Position numbers and translations under genes: made by a program. Of a stretch of 64,000 bases of DNA, positions 47,545-56,107 are shown piece after piece; within the stretch, counting starts at the first letter, position 1; each line of letters begins with the position of its first letter. This DNA is from Bacteroides stercorirosoris (GTDB lineage: Bacteria; Bacteroidota; Bacteroidia; Bacteroidales; Bacteroidaceae), in assembly GCF_900142015.1 (NCBI RefSeq), contig NZ_FQZN01000005.1, positions 124,001 to 188,000 of the forward strand, written 5' to 3'. The notes below the pieces were generated by a model, which saw nothing but the letters and a program-made list of their open reading frames with translations, did not search any database and was not told the DNA's origin.

Positions 47545-49206
47545 CTAAAAGTTATACAGCAGTTCTTCCAATGTAATGCCACTATCCGCCCCCATCTTCT
47601 CCATACGGATACGTTTCAGGCGTTTCTTCACCGAATCCTTCTCCAGATGCATCACCTGCGCCATGCCCGACTGGGATAATTGCATCTTCACCATACAGCA
47701 ATAGCGCAGATCATCTTTATTCAGACTCGGATAGGTCTGTTGCAGGCGTTTCGTGAAGTTATTGAAGATGATGTCGGCATTCTGCACAATATCGTCCCAG
47801 TCTTCATCGGAAAGAATCACATTTCCGCCTCTTTCTATCTCCTGCACCACCTTCTGGCTGAGTCTCCTGAAGAAAGTTTCCTTCAGCTTAGCTTCCTTCT
47901 GCTCCAGCTCCACCATACGCCGGAGGTTTTCGGAAGTGATCTCACGTTGCTGCGCCAATTCTTTTTCCTTTTTTACAAGCTGATGCTGCTGCGCCATCAG
48001 ATGGTTGCGGTTACGGCGATAGATGAAATATACCGCACTTGCCACCCAAACCAACAGCAAAGAGATTGTAGTCATCCAATACACATTACGCTGCCTTTCC
48101 GCGGCCCGGGTGCGCCAATACAGGTTTTCCACCGAAAGCTGTTCGTGTTTGTAAAGCTCTTGCAATGCAATGGCTTCCTCAGTATGACGATACTTGCGTA
48201 TGGTATCGGATAATTCAATGAAACGTTGTAGCATAGGATAGGCATCTGAAGCACGGCCCATCTTATGATATATTTTCGCCATATTATTATAGGCATCGGC
48301 CACCGAAGAAGGATTTGGACTGGAGATAACTTTCTGAAAATAGTGATATGCCGAATCATATTGTCCCAGTTTCCCAAACAACTCCAACTTTGCCCCATAG
48401 AGCGAAAGAATTCTCACAGTATCCTTAGCCGGACGAAGGCTTATAGACTTATTAATGTAGTCCAGCGCCTTGGCGGGTTCTCCCTTCTGGGAATAGATAC
48501 TACCCAGATTTGTATAGATGAAAGGAAGCTGCCGAGGAACAGAATCGGCTAAAGCCGCCTCATAGGCCGCCTGAGCATAATAAAGGGCGCTATCCAATTG
48601 ATTCAGAAACAAATATCCGGTAGAAATATCGCACAAGGCCATATTCTTATAGAACATATTTCCCAAATCCAAAGCCGCTTTCAAGGCTTCTTTGGAATAA
48701 CGCACCTTGCCGGAATATTCTTCCTGATTCAGGCAGACAACTCCCAACCAGGTATTCACCCGGTAGAGCTGCTCATGATTACCACTATTTTGCAGGAAAA
48801 GCAGAGCTTTCAGAAAAGATTGCATGGCATCCCTCATCCGGTTAAGCCGTCTGTCCAGGTGTGCTTTGCAGTAAAGGGCCCGTTCGGCATAAAGAGAATC
48901 GCCCGATTGGCTGAAATATTTAATAGCCGGTAGCAGCAGGGTATCTGTAGCTGCATTCAACTGTTGCTTCCTGTGGACAGCCTCGGACATCAGTAAGGCA
49001 TAAAGTGCATAATCGCGCTTCGATAAGTTATGCAACGGTTCTTTAATCTCATTCATCACTACTATGGCACTGTCTGTCTCCTTTTCTGCCATCAGTTTCT
49101 CTGCCAAGGCCACGCGATTATCAGGTCCACAAGAAACCAACATACCGCCCCACAGGATTATTCCTATCAAACTCTTCAATTTCATCTTCAATATCGTGTT
49201 ATTCAT
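47545..49206 (-). CDS. TPR sensor-like protein with membrane helix and C-terminal HTH
   Basis: This 553-residue protein has an N-terminal signal with lipobox-like MLVSC (Cys26 from the first Met), several tetratricopeptide repeats (about 40-345), one membrane helix (about 380-400, TTISLLLVWVASAVYFIY), a coiled coil (about 405-450) and a C-terminal region with a LuxR-like helix-turn-helix (LSQSGMAQVMHLEKDSVKKRLKRIR). This layout is seen in Bacteroidales membrane-bound regulators. The start overlaps the stop of the upstream gene (ATGAATAA), so translation is coupled. It is the last gene of a three-gene operon with two membrane proteins, which may supply the signal. Confidence 0.8.
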   Translation of the reverse strand: MNNTILKMKLKSLIGIILWGGMLVSCGPDNRVALAEKLMAEKETDSAIVVMNEIKEPLHNLSKRDYALYALLMSEAVHRKQQLNAATDTLLLPAIKYFSQSGDSLYAERALYCKAHLDRRLNRMRDAMQSFLKALLFLQNSGNHEQLYRVNTWLGVVCLNQEEYSGKVRYSKEALKAALDLGNMFYKNMALCDISTGYLFLNQLDSALYYAQAAYEAALADSVPRQLPFIYTNLGSIYSQKGEPAKALDYINKSISLRPAKDTVRILSLYGAKLELFGKLGQYDSAYHYFQKVISSPNPSSVADAYNNMAKIYHKMGRASDAYPMLQRFIELSDTIRKYRHTEEAIALQELYKHEQLSVENLYWRTRAAERQRNVYWMTTISLLLVWVASAVYFIYRRNRNHLMAQQHQLVKKEKELAQQREITSENLRRMVELEQKEAKLKETFFRRLSQKVVQEIERGGNVILSDEDWDDIVQNADIIFNNFTKRLQQTYPSLNKDDLRYCCMVKMQLSQSGMAQVMHLEKDSVKKRLKRIRMEKMGADSGITLEELLYNF

Positions 49207-50125
49207 ACGAATCCATCATCACTTCTCCAGTCTCTCCATGAATCAATATCACTCTGGCCATATCCGGCTGAATGGAATCGCGTATATCAATCTCCCATAC
49301 CGGAATACCTTTTTGCCCGTCTATATACTGATTTACACTGACGTGGGTAGTATCTGATAAATTAATATTCCTCAGTTTGGCAAAGATATGAATATCCCTC
49401 CATGTATACTTAAAAGCTTTTTCACTTTTTTCGTGCAAACAAGAATCAGACGCCTGTGCCTGCTCATCTTCAGGAAAACGAACTTCTACTTTTTCCAATG
49501 CTTTTGTTGTGGTCACCGAATTGATCTTCCGTATTACTCCCCATCCCAGCCAGCCGTCTTCCAACTCCATTTTAAGATAGATGCCTCGTTCACCGCTGAG
49601 CCGGTATGCAGAGTCAATGGGCAAGTAGATGCGAGTGTAACGGTCACCTTGTATAAATATCTCCCCGTAAGAAAATGTATTCAGCAACCATGCAGCAGAA
49701 CGGGGATTGTGACTCTTACGCGTCCGGTCGTGGGGAGCGATATTGACAATTATATACTCACGGGTCTGCACACCGGAAGTAAAACAACTGTTCAGCCAGA
49801 ACAGAAAAACCACCAGTATATTGGTACACAACCCTACTACGGCAGCTCCACACATAAAAGCATAGACAAAGTTTCTCCAATGATACCATTTCCCTGTACT
49901 TCTCTTACGGGTATACGCCATCCAACTGCACATCGTTATCGCCATAAGCACAGCAACAATCTTCTGGTTCAGCCCTAAATAACCACCGGAAGAAAATGCG
50001 GTATGCATCAACATCTCTTCTTCCGTATGCCACACCCTACAATGTAGAAGGAAAAGAAAGACGAAAACAGGCACTATGATTTTCCATAGCGCCACTTTTT
50101 TCTGCGTATCAGTCGTTTTCCGCAT
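49199..50125 (-). CDS. Membrane protein of unknown function
   Basis: This 308-residue protein has three hydrophobic segments in the first 120 residues (about 13-30, 55-70 and 90-112) and a soluble C-terminal domain (about 125-308) without a known motif. It overlaps the upstream gene by 17 bp and the downstream TPR regulator by 8 bp, so the three are translated together. I do not recognise the family. The coupling to a DNA-binding TPR protein suggests a sensory or stress function. Confidence 0.7.
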   Translation of the reverse strand: MRKTTDTQKKVALWKIIVPVFVFLFLLHCRVWHTEEEMLMHTAFSSGGYLGLNQKIVAVLMAITMCSWMAYTRKRSTGKWYHWRNFVYAFMCGAAVVGLCTNILVVFLFWLNSCFTSGVQTREYIIVNIAPHDRTRKSHNPRSAAWLLNTFSYGEIFIQGDRYTRIYLPIDSAYRLSGERGIYLKMELEDGWLGWGVIRKINSVTTTKALEKVEVRFPEDEQAQASDSCLHEKSEKAFKYTWRDIHIFAKLRNINLSDTTHVSVNQYIDGQKGIPVWEIDIRDSIQPDMARVILIHGETGEVMMDSYE

Positions 50126-50675
50126 CCTTAAGCATCTGCCTGATTACATCCGCATGATCGAGATAATCGTTTCCTGATAAGGTCAGGACATTGGTCAGAC
50201 CGATAATATTGCTGTTAGAATCGTAAGAAGTCAGTAAGCAATACATCTCCTGCCCTAATTTATCCTCTTCCACATGAATCTGAACCGGTGCGCTGTATGC
50301 TCCGGGCAACTCTGCCAGATACTCAAAGTCTTTTCTGAGAAACGCTTCCAGGATTCTGTCTATATCGGTTTCATCGCGCTTGAACTTCTTCAAGCCCACC
50401 TCTTTGATCTTACCCCCACTCTCACTATTATAATAATCGAAATTGCTCAAATACGCTGCAAGCAGGCATATTAATACAGCAATTACTCCGACCGTCCGAA
50501 CCAACCAACCCGCTACAGGGATAAAACCAGGAAAAATAACAATAATAACAGCGACTACAGCCAGTCCATAATAAAGCATCGGCTTAACATTGTTCTTTCT
50601 TTTTTCAAATTTCACCGGGTTTGCTGCATAGAATTCACCCATATAGCTTGGGTAGAGTTTTGTTTGATTTTCCAT
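50109..50675 (-). CDS. Small membrane protein, first gene of the TPR operon
   Basis: This 188-residue protein has two adjacent hydrophobic helices (about 32-50 and 55-75) and a cytoplasmic-looking C-terminal domain (ETDIDRILEAFLRKDFEYLAELPG). No family is recognised. A promoter lies at 50736. Its upstream leader, including the first codons MENQ, is duplicated near 56899-57135, where the gene has been truncated. Confidence 0.7.
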   Translation of the reverse strand: MENQTKLYPSYMGEFYAANPVKFEKRKNNVKPMLYYGLAVVAVIIVIFPGFIPVAGWLVRTVGVIAVLICLLAAYLSNFDYYNSESGGKIKEVGLKKFKRDETDIDRILEAFLRKDFEYLAELPGAYSAPVQIHVEEDKLGQEMYCLLTSYDSNSNIIGLTNVLTLSGNDYLDHADVIRQMLKDAEND

Positions 50676-50735
50676 AAATATTACTTTTTATAATGATTAA
50701 TAATAGTTCCATCTTTCCTGGTTATCGTATGAAAA

Positions 50736-50743
50736 CAAAAGTA
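50736..50743 (-). promoter_or_regulatory. -7 box of the three-gene operon
   Basis: On the minus strand TACTTTTG fits TAnnTTTG, 61 bp before the ATG at 50675. Confidence 0.55.
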
Positions 50744-51085
50744 AAAAGTAACCTGTAAATAATGAAACAATCGTGGGGGATAAATGAAGGGGACAACCCA
50801 CAAACTAAACAACTGTTTTTCAAATAATAACTCAATAGAAAGGATAGACAAATAAGGGGACATTTGCATAAAGTGACTGATTCCACCCACAGCTTTTCAT
50901 GAAGAACCAATGGAGGAGCAATATTATCTGTCATCAGATATATGCTTTCTTCCTTGTCTCCATATTTTTATAATTACTACTATCTGATCCACTTCTCCGA
51001 ACCGGATAACATCTTTTTCAGGAATCAGATATTTTCTCCGATTCATCTGCAAGAAAAGCAACTTCCTTTATAACTTGTATTCCCC
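50744..51085. other. Intergenic stretch with no recognised feature
   Basis: About 340 bp of A/T-rich sequence lies between the operon promoter and the response-regulator terminator. Parts near 50755-50830 resemble 57050-57120. No gene, repeat array or operator copy was seen. Confidence 0.5.
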
Positions 51086-51125
51086 AAAAAAAACGGGATG
51101 ATGAAATTTATATCTCATTATCCCG
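51086..51125 (-). terminator. Terminator of the response regulator gene
   Basis: CGGGATAATGA pairs with TCATCATCCCG at 10 of 11 positions and is followed by a run of eight T residues on the minus strand. Confidence 0.85.
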
Positions 51126-51152
51126 GTATTTACATTCTTAATTACTAATGTT

Positions 51153-51854
51153 TCATTCTTCCAGCATCAGCCCCACACCTTTCACCGTTTTAATGCTGAC
51201 TGATGAATCTTCAGCTATCAACTTACGGAGTTTTGTGACGAATACATCCAGGCTGCGGGAAGCAAAATAATCATCTTCCGTATTCCAGAACTTATCAAGA
51301 ATGGCTTCACGACGTACTACATCCCCTCTGTTCTCACAAAGCATTTGCAACAGTCCTGCTTCACGGGCGGTCAATGTCTTGTTTTCACCGGATGCATGTT
51401 TCAATATGGCGTGCGTAGCATCAAGCACATATTCCTTTCCAATCTTGTAACATTCGCTTTCGTCCTTACTCTTTTCACCTTTGGAGAGTTTCAACAAAGC
51501 ATGAATATGAGCATCCAGTTCTTCGGGAATGAAAGGTTTCTTGATATAATTGTTGGCTCCCAACTCATAGCCTTTCAATACATTTTTGGGAGAAACCAAA
51601 CCGGAAGAAAAGATTATAGGCGTCTCTTTATCCACCTCACGGATGCGCTTCACCATCTCATAACCATCCATGACGGGCATTTCTATATCCGAGAGAATGA
51701 CATCGGGACGATGCTCCCTCCACATTGCCAATCCTTCTTCACCATTGGCAGCTGCCAACACCTCATAGCCCTCTATGATATCTTCCAATCCGCTCTGAAC
51801 GATGTAACGCAGGCTGGGATCGTCCTCAACTAACAATAACTTTATTGTATCCAT
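51153..51854 (-). CDS. OmpR/PhoB-family response regulator
   Basis: This 233-residue protein has a receiver domain with Asp56 in VILSDIEMPVMDG, the conserved acidic pair EDD at residues 10-12 and Lys in YIKKPF, followed by a winged-helix DNA-binding domain (LTAREAGLLQMLCENRG, SRSLDVFVTKLRKL, IKTVKGVGLML). It resembles the Bacteroides RprY type. It is the only response regulator in the 51-61 kb cluster, so it is the likely partner of both kinases (53021 and 58485). The operator repeat at 51915-51950, shared with three DUF3836 genes, stands before its own promoter, indicating autoregulation. Confidence 0.93.
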   Translation of the reverse strand: MDTIKLLLVEDDPSLRYIVQSGLEDIIEGYEVLAAANGEEGLAMWREHRPDVILSDIEMPVMDGYEMVKRIREVDKETPIIFSSGLVSPKNVLKGYELGANNYIKKPFIPEELDAHIHALLKLSKGEKSKDESECYKIGKEYVLDATHAILKHASGENKTLTAREAGLLQMLCENRGDVVRREAILDKFWNTEDDYFASRSLDVFVTKLRKLIAEDSSVSIKTVKGVGLMLEE

Positions 51855-51894
51855 GTCTTTGATATGAATTGTATTAACTTCCGGTTGTATGCCA

Positions 51895-51902
51895 CAAAAG
51901 TA
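51895..51902 (-). promoter_or_regulatory. -7 box of the response regulator gene
   Basis: The minus strand reads TACTTTTG, and the shared operator begins 12 bp upstream. Confidence 0.65.
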
Positions 51903-51914
51903 ATAAATTATTCG

Positions 51915-51950
51915 TTAACCCGAAGATAACATTGCGATATCATTCATTCT
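51915..51950. promoter_or_regulatory. Shared operator, response regulator copy (inverse orientation)
   Basis: TTAACCCGAAGATAACATT followed by GCGATATCATTCATTCT matches the operator at 55501, 57929 and 60811 with about six differences in 36 bp. It contains two GATAACATT-like units, 11 bp apart. It is read here from the opposite side, so the site serves either orientation. Confidence 0.75.
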
Positions 51951-52056
51951 TATGCTAATTATCGCAAGCATGCTCTTCACAATAGGATATGCACAACAGA
52001 CTTGCACAACTGGCACATCTCAATGATCCGGTACATATCAAGAAAGATTTAGGAAA

Positions 52057-52917
52057 TCATTTTATCGGAAATGAAAACTTTGGCGGTCTAATCGTAGGGC
52101 CTCCACCAAAGTCACCGCCGCCGCGTTTATCAAACACCACGTTGCGCAGAATCTCGTACATTATTCCTCCTACATCCAGTCCCAGCTTAAACTTCTCGAA
52201 GCGGTAATAGGGTATCACAACGGGAACCGTCTGCCAACCTCCACGCATGGCATCGTAATAACGCTGGGCACCGACCTCCACACCAAAGCGCTCGGACATA
52301 TCAAGAGACATCGTAGCACCATAACTATTAGTGCTCATCCCGTAAGAATTACCGATATCATACGAACCGAAGACATTGAAGGCAACCCGGTCGGAAGCAC
52401 GATAAGTCAGCCTGCCCGCAGTACTGAAGGCTTGCCCGGTGATGTGAGACATATTTATCTTCATGGCATTGGCACGAAGTTGCAATGATAGCCGATCATT
52501 AAAGATATGCTGATATCCTAACGAAGCATTATTGAAACGCCCGATGCCCGGAAGACTGGTCTGACTCCCGGAGCCGAATACCGCTCCATGGGGAAATTGC
52601 CTTAATACGCCTCCCGTACTATAATCGCCCCGGAATAGCGGAGAAGGATTTATATGATAAGGTATACGGAGTTCCTCTTTCAAGGAGAAAGAAGGCAAAT
52701 CACCTAACTGTATAGGATTTATCAAAGGATATACGGTTTTTTCGGGAAGCAGGTTGACGGATGGAAGCTGAAATGTAGCTTTCGGCTTTATCAATAGGCT
52801 GTCAAGAGTGAAGCGTACACCATCTTCCTGTGCAGAAAGCAACTGCAAACCAGAAATGAACAGAAAAAATAATCCCCAACGAATTGGGAGCCAAGATATG
52901 CCAACCCTGCGTGTCAT
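52057..52917 (-). CDS. Secreted outer-membrane-type beta-barrel protein
   Basis: This 286-residue protein has a signal peptide (about 1-29, ending LLSAQ). The mature part alternates polar and aromatic residues (RLTYRASDRVAFNVFGSYDIG, YGATMSLDMSERFGVEVGAQRYY), typical of outer-membrane strands. It lies between the kinase at 53021 and the response regulator at 51153 in the same direction, with its own -7 box at 52953-52960. It could be a target or accessory of that signalling pair. Family is not recognised. Confidence 0.7.
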   Translation of the reverse strand: MTRRVGISWLPIRWGLFFLFISGLQLLSAQEDGVRFTLDSLLIKPKATFQLPSVNLLPEKTVYPLINPIQLGDLPSFSLKEELRIPYHINPSPLFRGDYSTGGVLRQFPHGAVFGSGSQTSLPGIGRFNNASLGYQHIFNDRLSLQLRANAMKINMSHITGQAFSTAGRLTYRASDRVAFNVFGSYDIGNSYGMSTNSYGATMSLDMSERFGVEVGAQRYYDAMRGGWQTVPVVIPYYRFEKFKLGLDVGGIMYEILRNVVFDKRGGGDFGGGPTIRPPKFSFPIK

Positions 52918-52952
52918 AATCCACCTCCTTTGTTTTTTACGGACTCTGTATA

Positions 52953-52960
52953 CAAAAATA
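52953..52960 (-). promoter_or_regulatory. -7 box of the beta-barrel gene
   Basis: The minus strand reads TATTTTTG. No copy of the shared operator is found upstream. Confidence 0.5.
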
Positions 52961-53020
52961 GCAAAACCCTATCTGAATAACAAATAGTTGGGCACATTTC
53001 ATCTTTACCAGCAGGCTTTT

Positions 53021-55279
53021 TTAACGCAAGGGGAATTGTAGCGTAAATTCACTGTAACTCCCTTCCACACTTTCTACCTTCACCATACCGCCGTGGGCAC
53101 TCACCACCTGCAACACATAATTCAATCCTAACCCGAAACCTGATGCACCCGTCTTACGACTGCCGGAAGCAATCCTCTCGAACTTATTGAATATCTTATG
53201 TTGTTCGCTCAAAGGAATGCCAATACCGTTATCATGCACTCTGACAATGATCCCATCCTCTGTCTTTGTACCTGAAAGAACGATCAGAACCTCTTCATTA
53301 GAGTACTTGACGGCATTGTCCACCAGATTGGAAAGTATCTCACGCAGACAGAAAGCATCCGCATAAACACTACATCCTTCTTCACAATCAATATCAAAAT
53401 GAACCGTCTTCGCCGCTTTCAACTGATACTTTTCCGCTATATCCCGCAGCAACGGTCTTAGGACAACTTCTTCTTTATGTAGTTCCAATTCTCCACGGTC
53501 TATCTCTGTCAGCATTACTACACGATTGGAAAGTGTCAGCAGATGTTCGCACTCATCCCCCATCACTTGCCTGTAACGGGCCAGTTTCTCCGGTTTATCC
53601 GCCAACTTACCACCTGCCAGGATATGCGCTCCCATCATGACAGACTGCAACGGTGACTTCATATCATGTATCATGGAGTAAGTAAAGTCCTTCTGAAACT
53701 GCTCCAACCGACGCTGTGCCCGCAACATACGTATCTGAAAGAAAACACAGAGAGATACGAAAAGGAAAGCAATAAGCAGCGGCACCTGCATATACCATGT
53801 GGCACTCATAATAGTACGTTGTGGTGAACGAACCACAGCAAAGATGCAGCTCGTACTATCCTTATCCAACGGAAACAACCGGGTAGTGATATCCCCGAAG
53901 TCAATAGCCGGACTACCTGTATAAAGTATCAACTCCCGGGACGGATATCTGATCCAATGGATATCCGCCCTATCCGGAAAACCTGTTTCCAAAAGCTGTT
54001 TTCTGAACACACTGTCGGCAAACTGCAAGGAAAACGGAATAGGCACACGGCTACGCAGACTGATCGTATCCTGTATATCATAAGCCGTCTTCATACGGAA
54101 GCCTTCATCAAACTTATTGTAAAGATGCCGAATGGTAAGCAACTGTATTCGGTAGCGATAACCTTTCTCCAGATATACCTTATAAAGCTCGTCCATCATA
54201 CGCAGCGGATAAGGGAGAAATTCTCCCGGCGAGCTATCCCAATTAAAATCAGGGTTAGCCTTAGTGAAAAGCGGATATCTATGTAAGTCTGCCTCCCGGT
54301 AGAAAGCCTCTTCCAATTGCTCCTCCGCCTGATACCGTATCTTTTGAGAGGTCGTGTAATACAAATATCCTGACCAGACAGCCAGCAACAGGAATACTCC
54401 CGCCAAGCTGACCATAGAAATTGCTTTAAGAGAAATAGGCCTGCCCGTACTTCTTTGCCGGATTTCTGCTTTGGCATGTGTCAGAGTAGCATTGGTTCTC
54501 TCAAAGAGTACGTTGCTTTGTGCCTCTATCTCTTGCCAGTTTTCTGTGGTTATCAAGTTCTTCATCCGGCTGACGGGATGTTTCATTTCTTCGACCAACG
54601 TATAGAAGTCCTGTTGTTGTTTCTGCAAGTCATGCCGTTGGCGGAATACCGACTTCATCTGTACAATCAAGGCATAGACAGCCGTACCCAGCAATAGCCA
54701 TGTAATGAATGACAGTAGCAGGAGTCTCTTCTCCATCTCCTTGGCAGGGAAAGAAAGAATGGCACGGACAGCCTCCCCACGGGATTTAAAGGTGAAAGCT
54801 GTTTCGGAAGTAACAGCGGCAAAGTTACGGTTACTTACCTGAGGATTGGTAGTTGCCAGCACCTCATTTGTATTTACATTAATGCGCTCCACGGTCAGCG
54901 TTCCATCCATGTCTAACTTCCGCAACTTATTGTGCAACACGCTATCTATGGTGGCCAACGGAATTTCTTTTATTCCATACACCCGTTGCAAAGCCTGTGC
55001 CGCCTGCTGGGAAGTACGCTTATTCCTTTCATCCCCATCTATCCGCTTGTATTTAGGATTGGGTGCATACGCTATGATAGCTATTGAATTATCAGGATAA
55101 GGAAGGTTGTTCACCAGATTATCCACTGTCTCCGTGAAAGACATCCAGAAGCACTTGTTCAGTGATTTCTCCGCTTCCTGCATCTGTGCATGAAAAGCAT
55201 AAAGCATTCCGCCCAACTGTATTAACACAACAGCAATCAGACTCACCAGTGAAAGAGAGATGACAGTACGTAATTTCAT
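53021..55279 (-). CDS. Sensor histidine kinase 1 with duplicated sensor and pseudo-DHp
   Basis: This 752-residue membrane kinase has four membrane helices (about 7-29, 185-207, 287-308 and 505-525) that create two periplasmic sensor regions. The C-terminal core has HisKA with His538 in MIHDMKSPLQS and a HATPase domain (LSNLVDNAVKYS, GFGLGLNYVLQVV). The cytoplasmic stretch between helices 2 and 3 contains QQDFYTLVEEMKHPVSRM, which aligns with the true FQKDFTYSMIHDMKSPLQS, but with Glu230 in place of the phospho-acceptor His. So the N-terminal half looks like a duplicated sensor plus inactive dimerization helix. It is encoded before the beta-barrel and response regulator genes, and is divergent from a DUF3836 gene. 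Confidence 0.9.
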   Translation of the reverse strand: MKLRTVISLSLVSLIAVVLIQLGGMLYAFHAQMQEAEKSLNKCFWMSFTETVDNLVNNLPYPDNSIAIIAYAPNPKYKRIDGDERNKRTSQQAAQALQRVYGIKEIPLATIDSVLHNKLRKLDMDGTLTVERINVNTNEVLATTNPQVSNRNFAAVTSETAFTFKSRGEAVRAILSFPAKEMEKRLLLLSFITWLLLGTAVYALIVQMKSVFRQRHDLQKQQQDFYTLVEEMKHPVSRMKNLITTENWQEIEAQSNVLFERTNATLTHAKAEIRQRSTGRPISLKAISMVSLAGVFLLLAVWSGYLYYTTSQKIRYQAEEQLEEAFYREADLHRYPLFTKANPDFNWDSSPGEFLPYPLRMMDELYKVYLEKGYRYRIQLLTIRHLYNKFDEGFRMKTAYDIQDTISLRSRVPIPFSLQFADSVFRKQLLETGFPDRADIHWIRYPSRELILYTGSPAIDFGDITTRLFPLDKDSTSCIFAVVRSPQRTIMSATWYMQVPLLIAFLFVSLCVFFQIRMLRAQRRLEQFQKDFTYSMIHDMKSPLQSVMMGAHILAGGKLADKPEKLARYRQVMGDECEHLLTLSNRVVMLTEIDRGELELHKEEVVLRPLLRDIAEKYQLKAAKTVHFDIDCEEGCSVYADAFCLREILSNLVDNAVKYSNEEVLIVLSGTKTEDGIIVRVHDNGIGIPLSEQHKIFNKFERIASGSRKTGASGFGLGLNYVLQVVSAHGGMVKVESVEGSYSEFTLQFPLR

Positions 55280-55301
55280 CTTATCCGTTTATATTCGCCT
55301 G

Positions 55302-55309
55302 CAAAAATA
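55302..55309 (-). promoter_or_regulatory. -7 box of histidine kinase 1
   Basis: The minus strand reads TATTTTTG, 23 bp before the start codon. Unlike kinase 2, no operator copy is adjacent. Confidence 0.5.
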
Positions 55310-55500
55310 GCAAATAACTATGGATCACGAAGTAATGCACTACTTTTTATATCGGACGAGAATGCGTTCGTTCCAGCCAATGGCAAGGCATGATGAAAAG
55401 AAACGAACGGAAATCAGCATCTTACTGATTAAAAGAGGAATATAAAAATACATACAACTCTAAAAAAACAAGAGAGCTCTCCAGAGTCGCAAAAGTGTCG

Positions 55501-55536
55501 TTAACCTAACGATAACATTACGATAACATTCATCCT
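55501..55536. promoter_or_regulatory. Shared operator, DUF3836 copy A
   Basis: TTAACCTAACGATAACATT then ACGATAACATTCATCCT: the 11-mer ACGATAACATT is repeated in tandem, one helical turn apart. It ends 13 bp before the -7 box. This is the layout of an OmpR-type regulator binding as two subunits. Confidence 0.8.
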
Positions 55537-55549
55537 CATGCCCCTGCCC

Positions 55550-55557
55550 TATCTTTG
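55550..55557 (+). promoter_or_regulatory. -7 box of DUF3836 copy A
   Basis: TATCTTTG is identical in position and flanks in copies B and C. The operator takes the place of a -33 element, so activation by the regulator is expected. Confidence 0.75.
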
Positions 55558-55603
55558 CAACATCAAAAGTAACGAAATATATAACTTAAAAAATAAAACG
55601 ATT

Positions 55604-56029
55604 ATGAAAGCTTTAGTATTATCAGTAGTATTCGCATTGACAGCAGTAGTAAACGCAGTAAGTGGTAATAGCATAAAAGACTTCGCCTACAACAGTGAGA
55701 AACAGGAAAACGGTGTAGAAACCCAGACAGTCTACAAAGTAAAAGAAGGCAAGTACCTGGAACGCCACCTGCAATACAACTACACACGTGATGAAAAAGG
55801 ACGTGTATCAGCCAAGGAAATCCTGAAATGGAACCAGGACAACAGCCGCTTTGAAAAGCAGTATTGCCTCAACTTCAGCTACACCGACAACGAAGTAAGC
55901 GTGGAATATGTAGCATGGAGCAGCAAAGCCGGTGATTATACAAATGTGAAAGCCAAAGCCGTTTATCAGACGAATGAAAATGGCATGAATTACATGGCTT
56001 ATAACCGGAATGAGAAGGGTAACCTCTAA
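55604..56029 (+). CDS. DUF3836 family secreted protein, operator-type copy A
   Basis: This 141-residue protein has a signal peptide (MKALVLSVVFALTAVVNAVS) and a mature DUF3836 domain: VYKVKEGKYLERHLQYNYT, DEKGRVSAKEILKWN, FEKQYCLNFSYTDNEVSVEY. It differs clearly from the sigma-54-type copies (33744, 44538) but has the same layout. Compared with copies B and C it stops early (NRNEKGNL instead of NWNEKNNSWNL), so the last 13-20 residues are missing. The ATG at 55604 is used; the in-frame ATG at 55538 lies upstream of the -7 box and cannot be on the mRNA. Function unknown. Confidence 0.9.
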   Translation: MKALVLSVVFALTAVVNAVSGNSIKDFAYNSEKQENGVETQTVYKVKEGKYLERHLQYNYTRDEKGRVSAKEILKWNQDNSRFEKQYCLNFSYTDNEVSVEYVAWSSKAGDYTNVKAKAVYQTNENGMNYMAYNRNEKGNL

Positions 56030-56060
56030 CGATAAACGCCCTCTTTTAAATTCCTAAAGA

Positions 56061-56100
56061 AATGCGGCTACCGGAAAAGCAATTTTCCGATAGCCGCATT
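56061..56100. terminator. Bidirectional terminator between DUF3836 copy A and the gene at 56108
   Basis: AATGCGGCTACCGGAAAA pairs with TTTTCCGATAGCCGCATT with one mismatch and a 4-base loop. Confidence 0.8.
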
Positions 56101-56107
56101 CTTTGAT

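Noticed and set aside
55538-55603. Upstream in-frame ATG as the start of DUF3836 copy A (and at 57965 and 60848)
   Set aside because: The extended part runs through the -7 box and the proposed transcription start. The downstream ATG begins a proper signal peptide.
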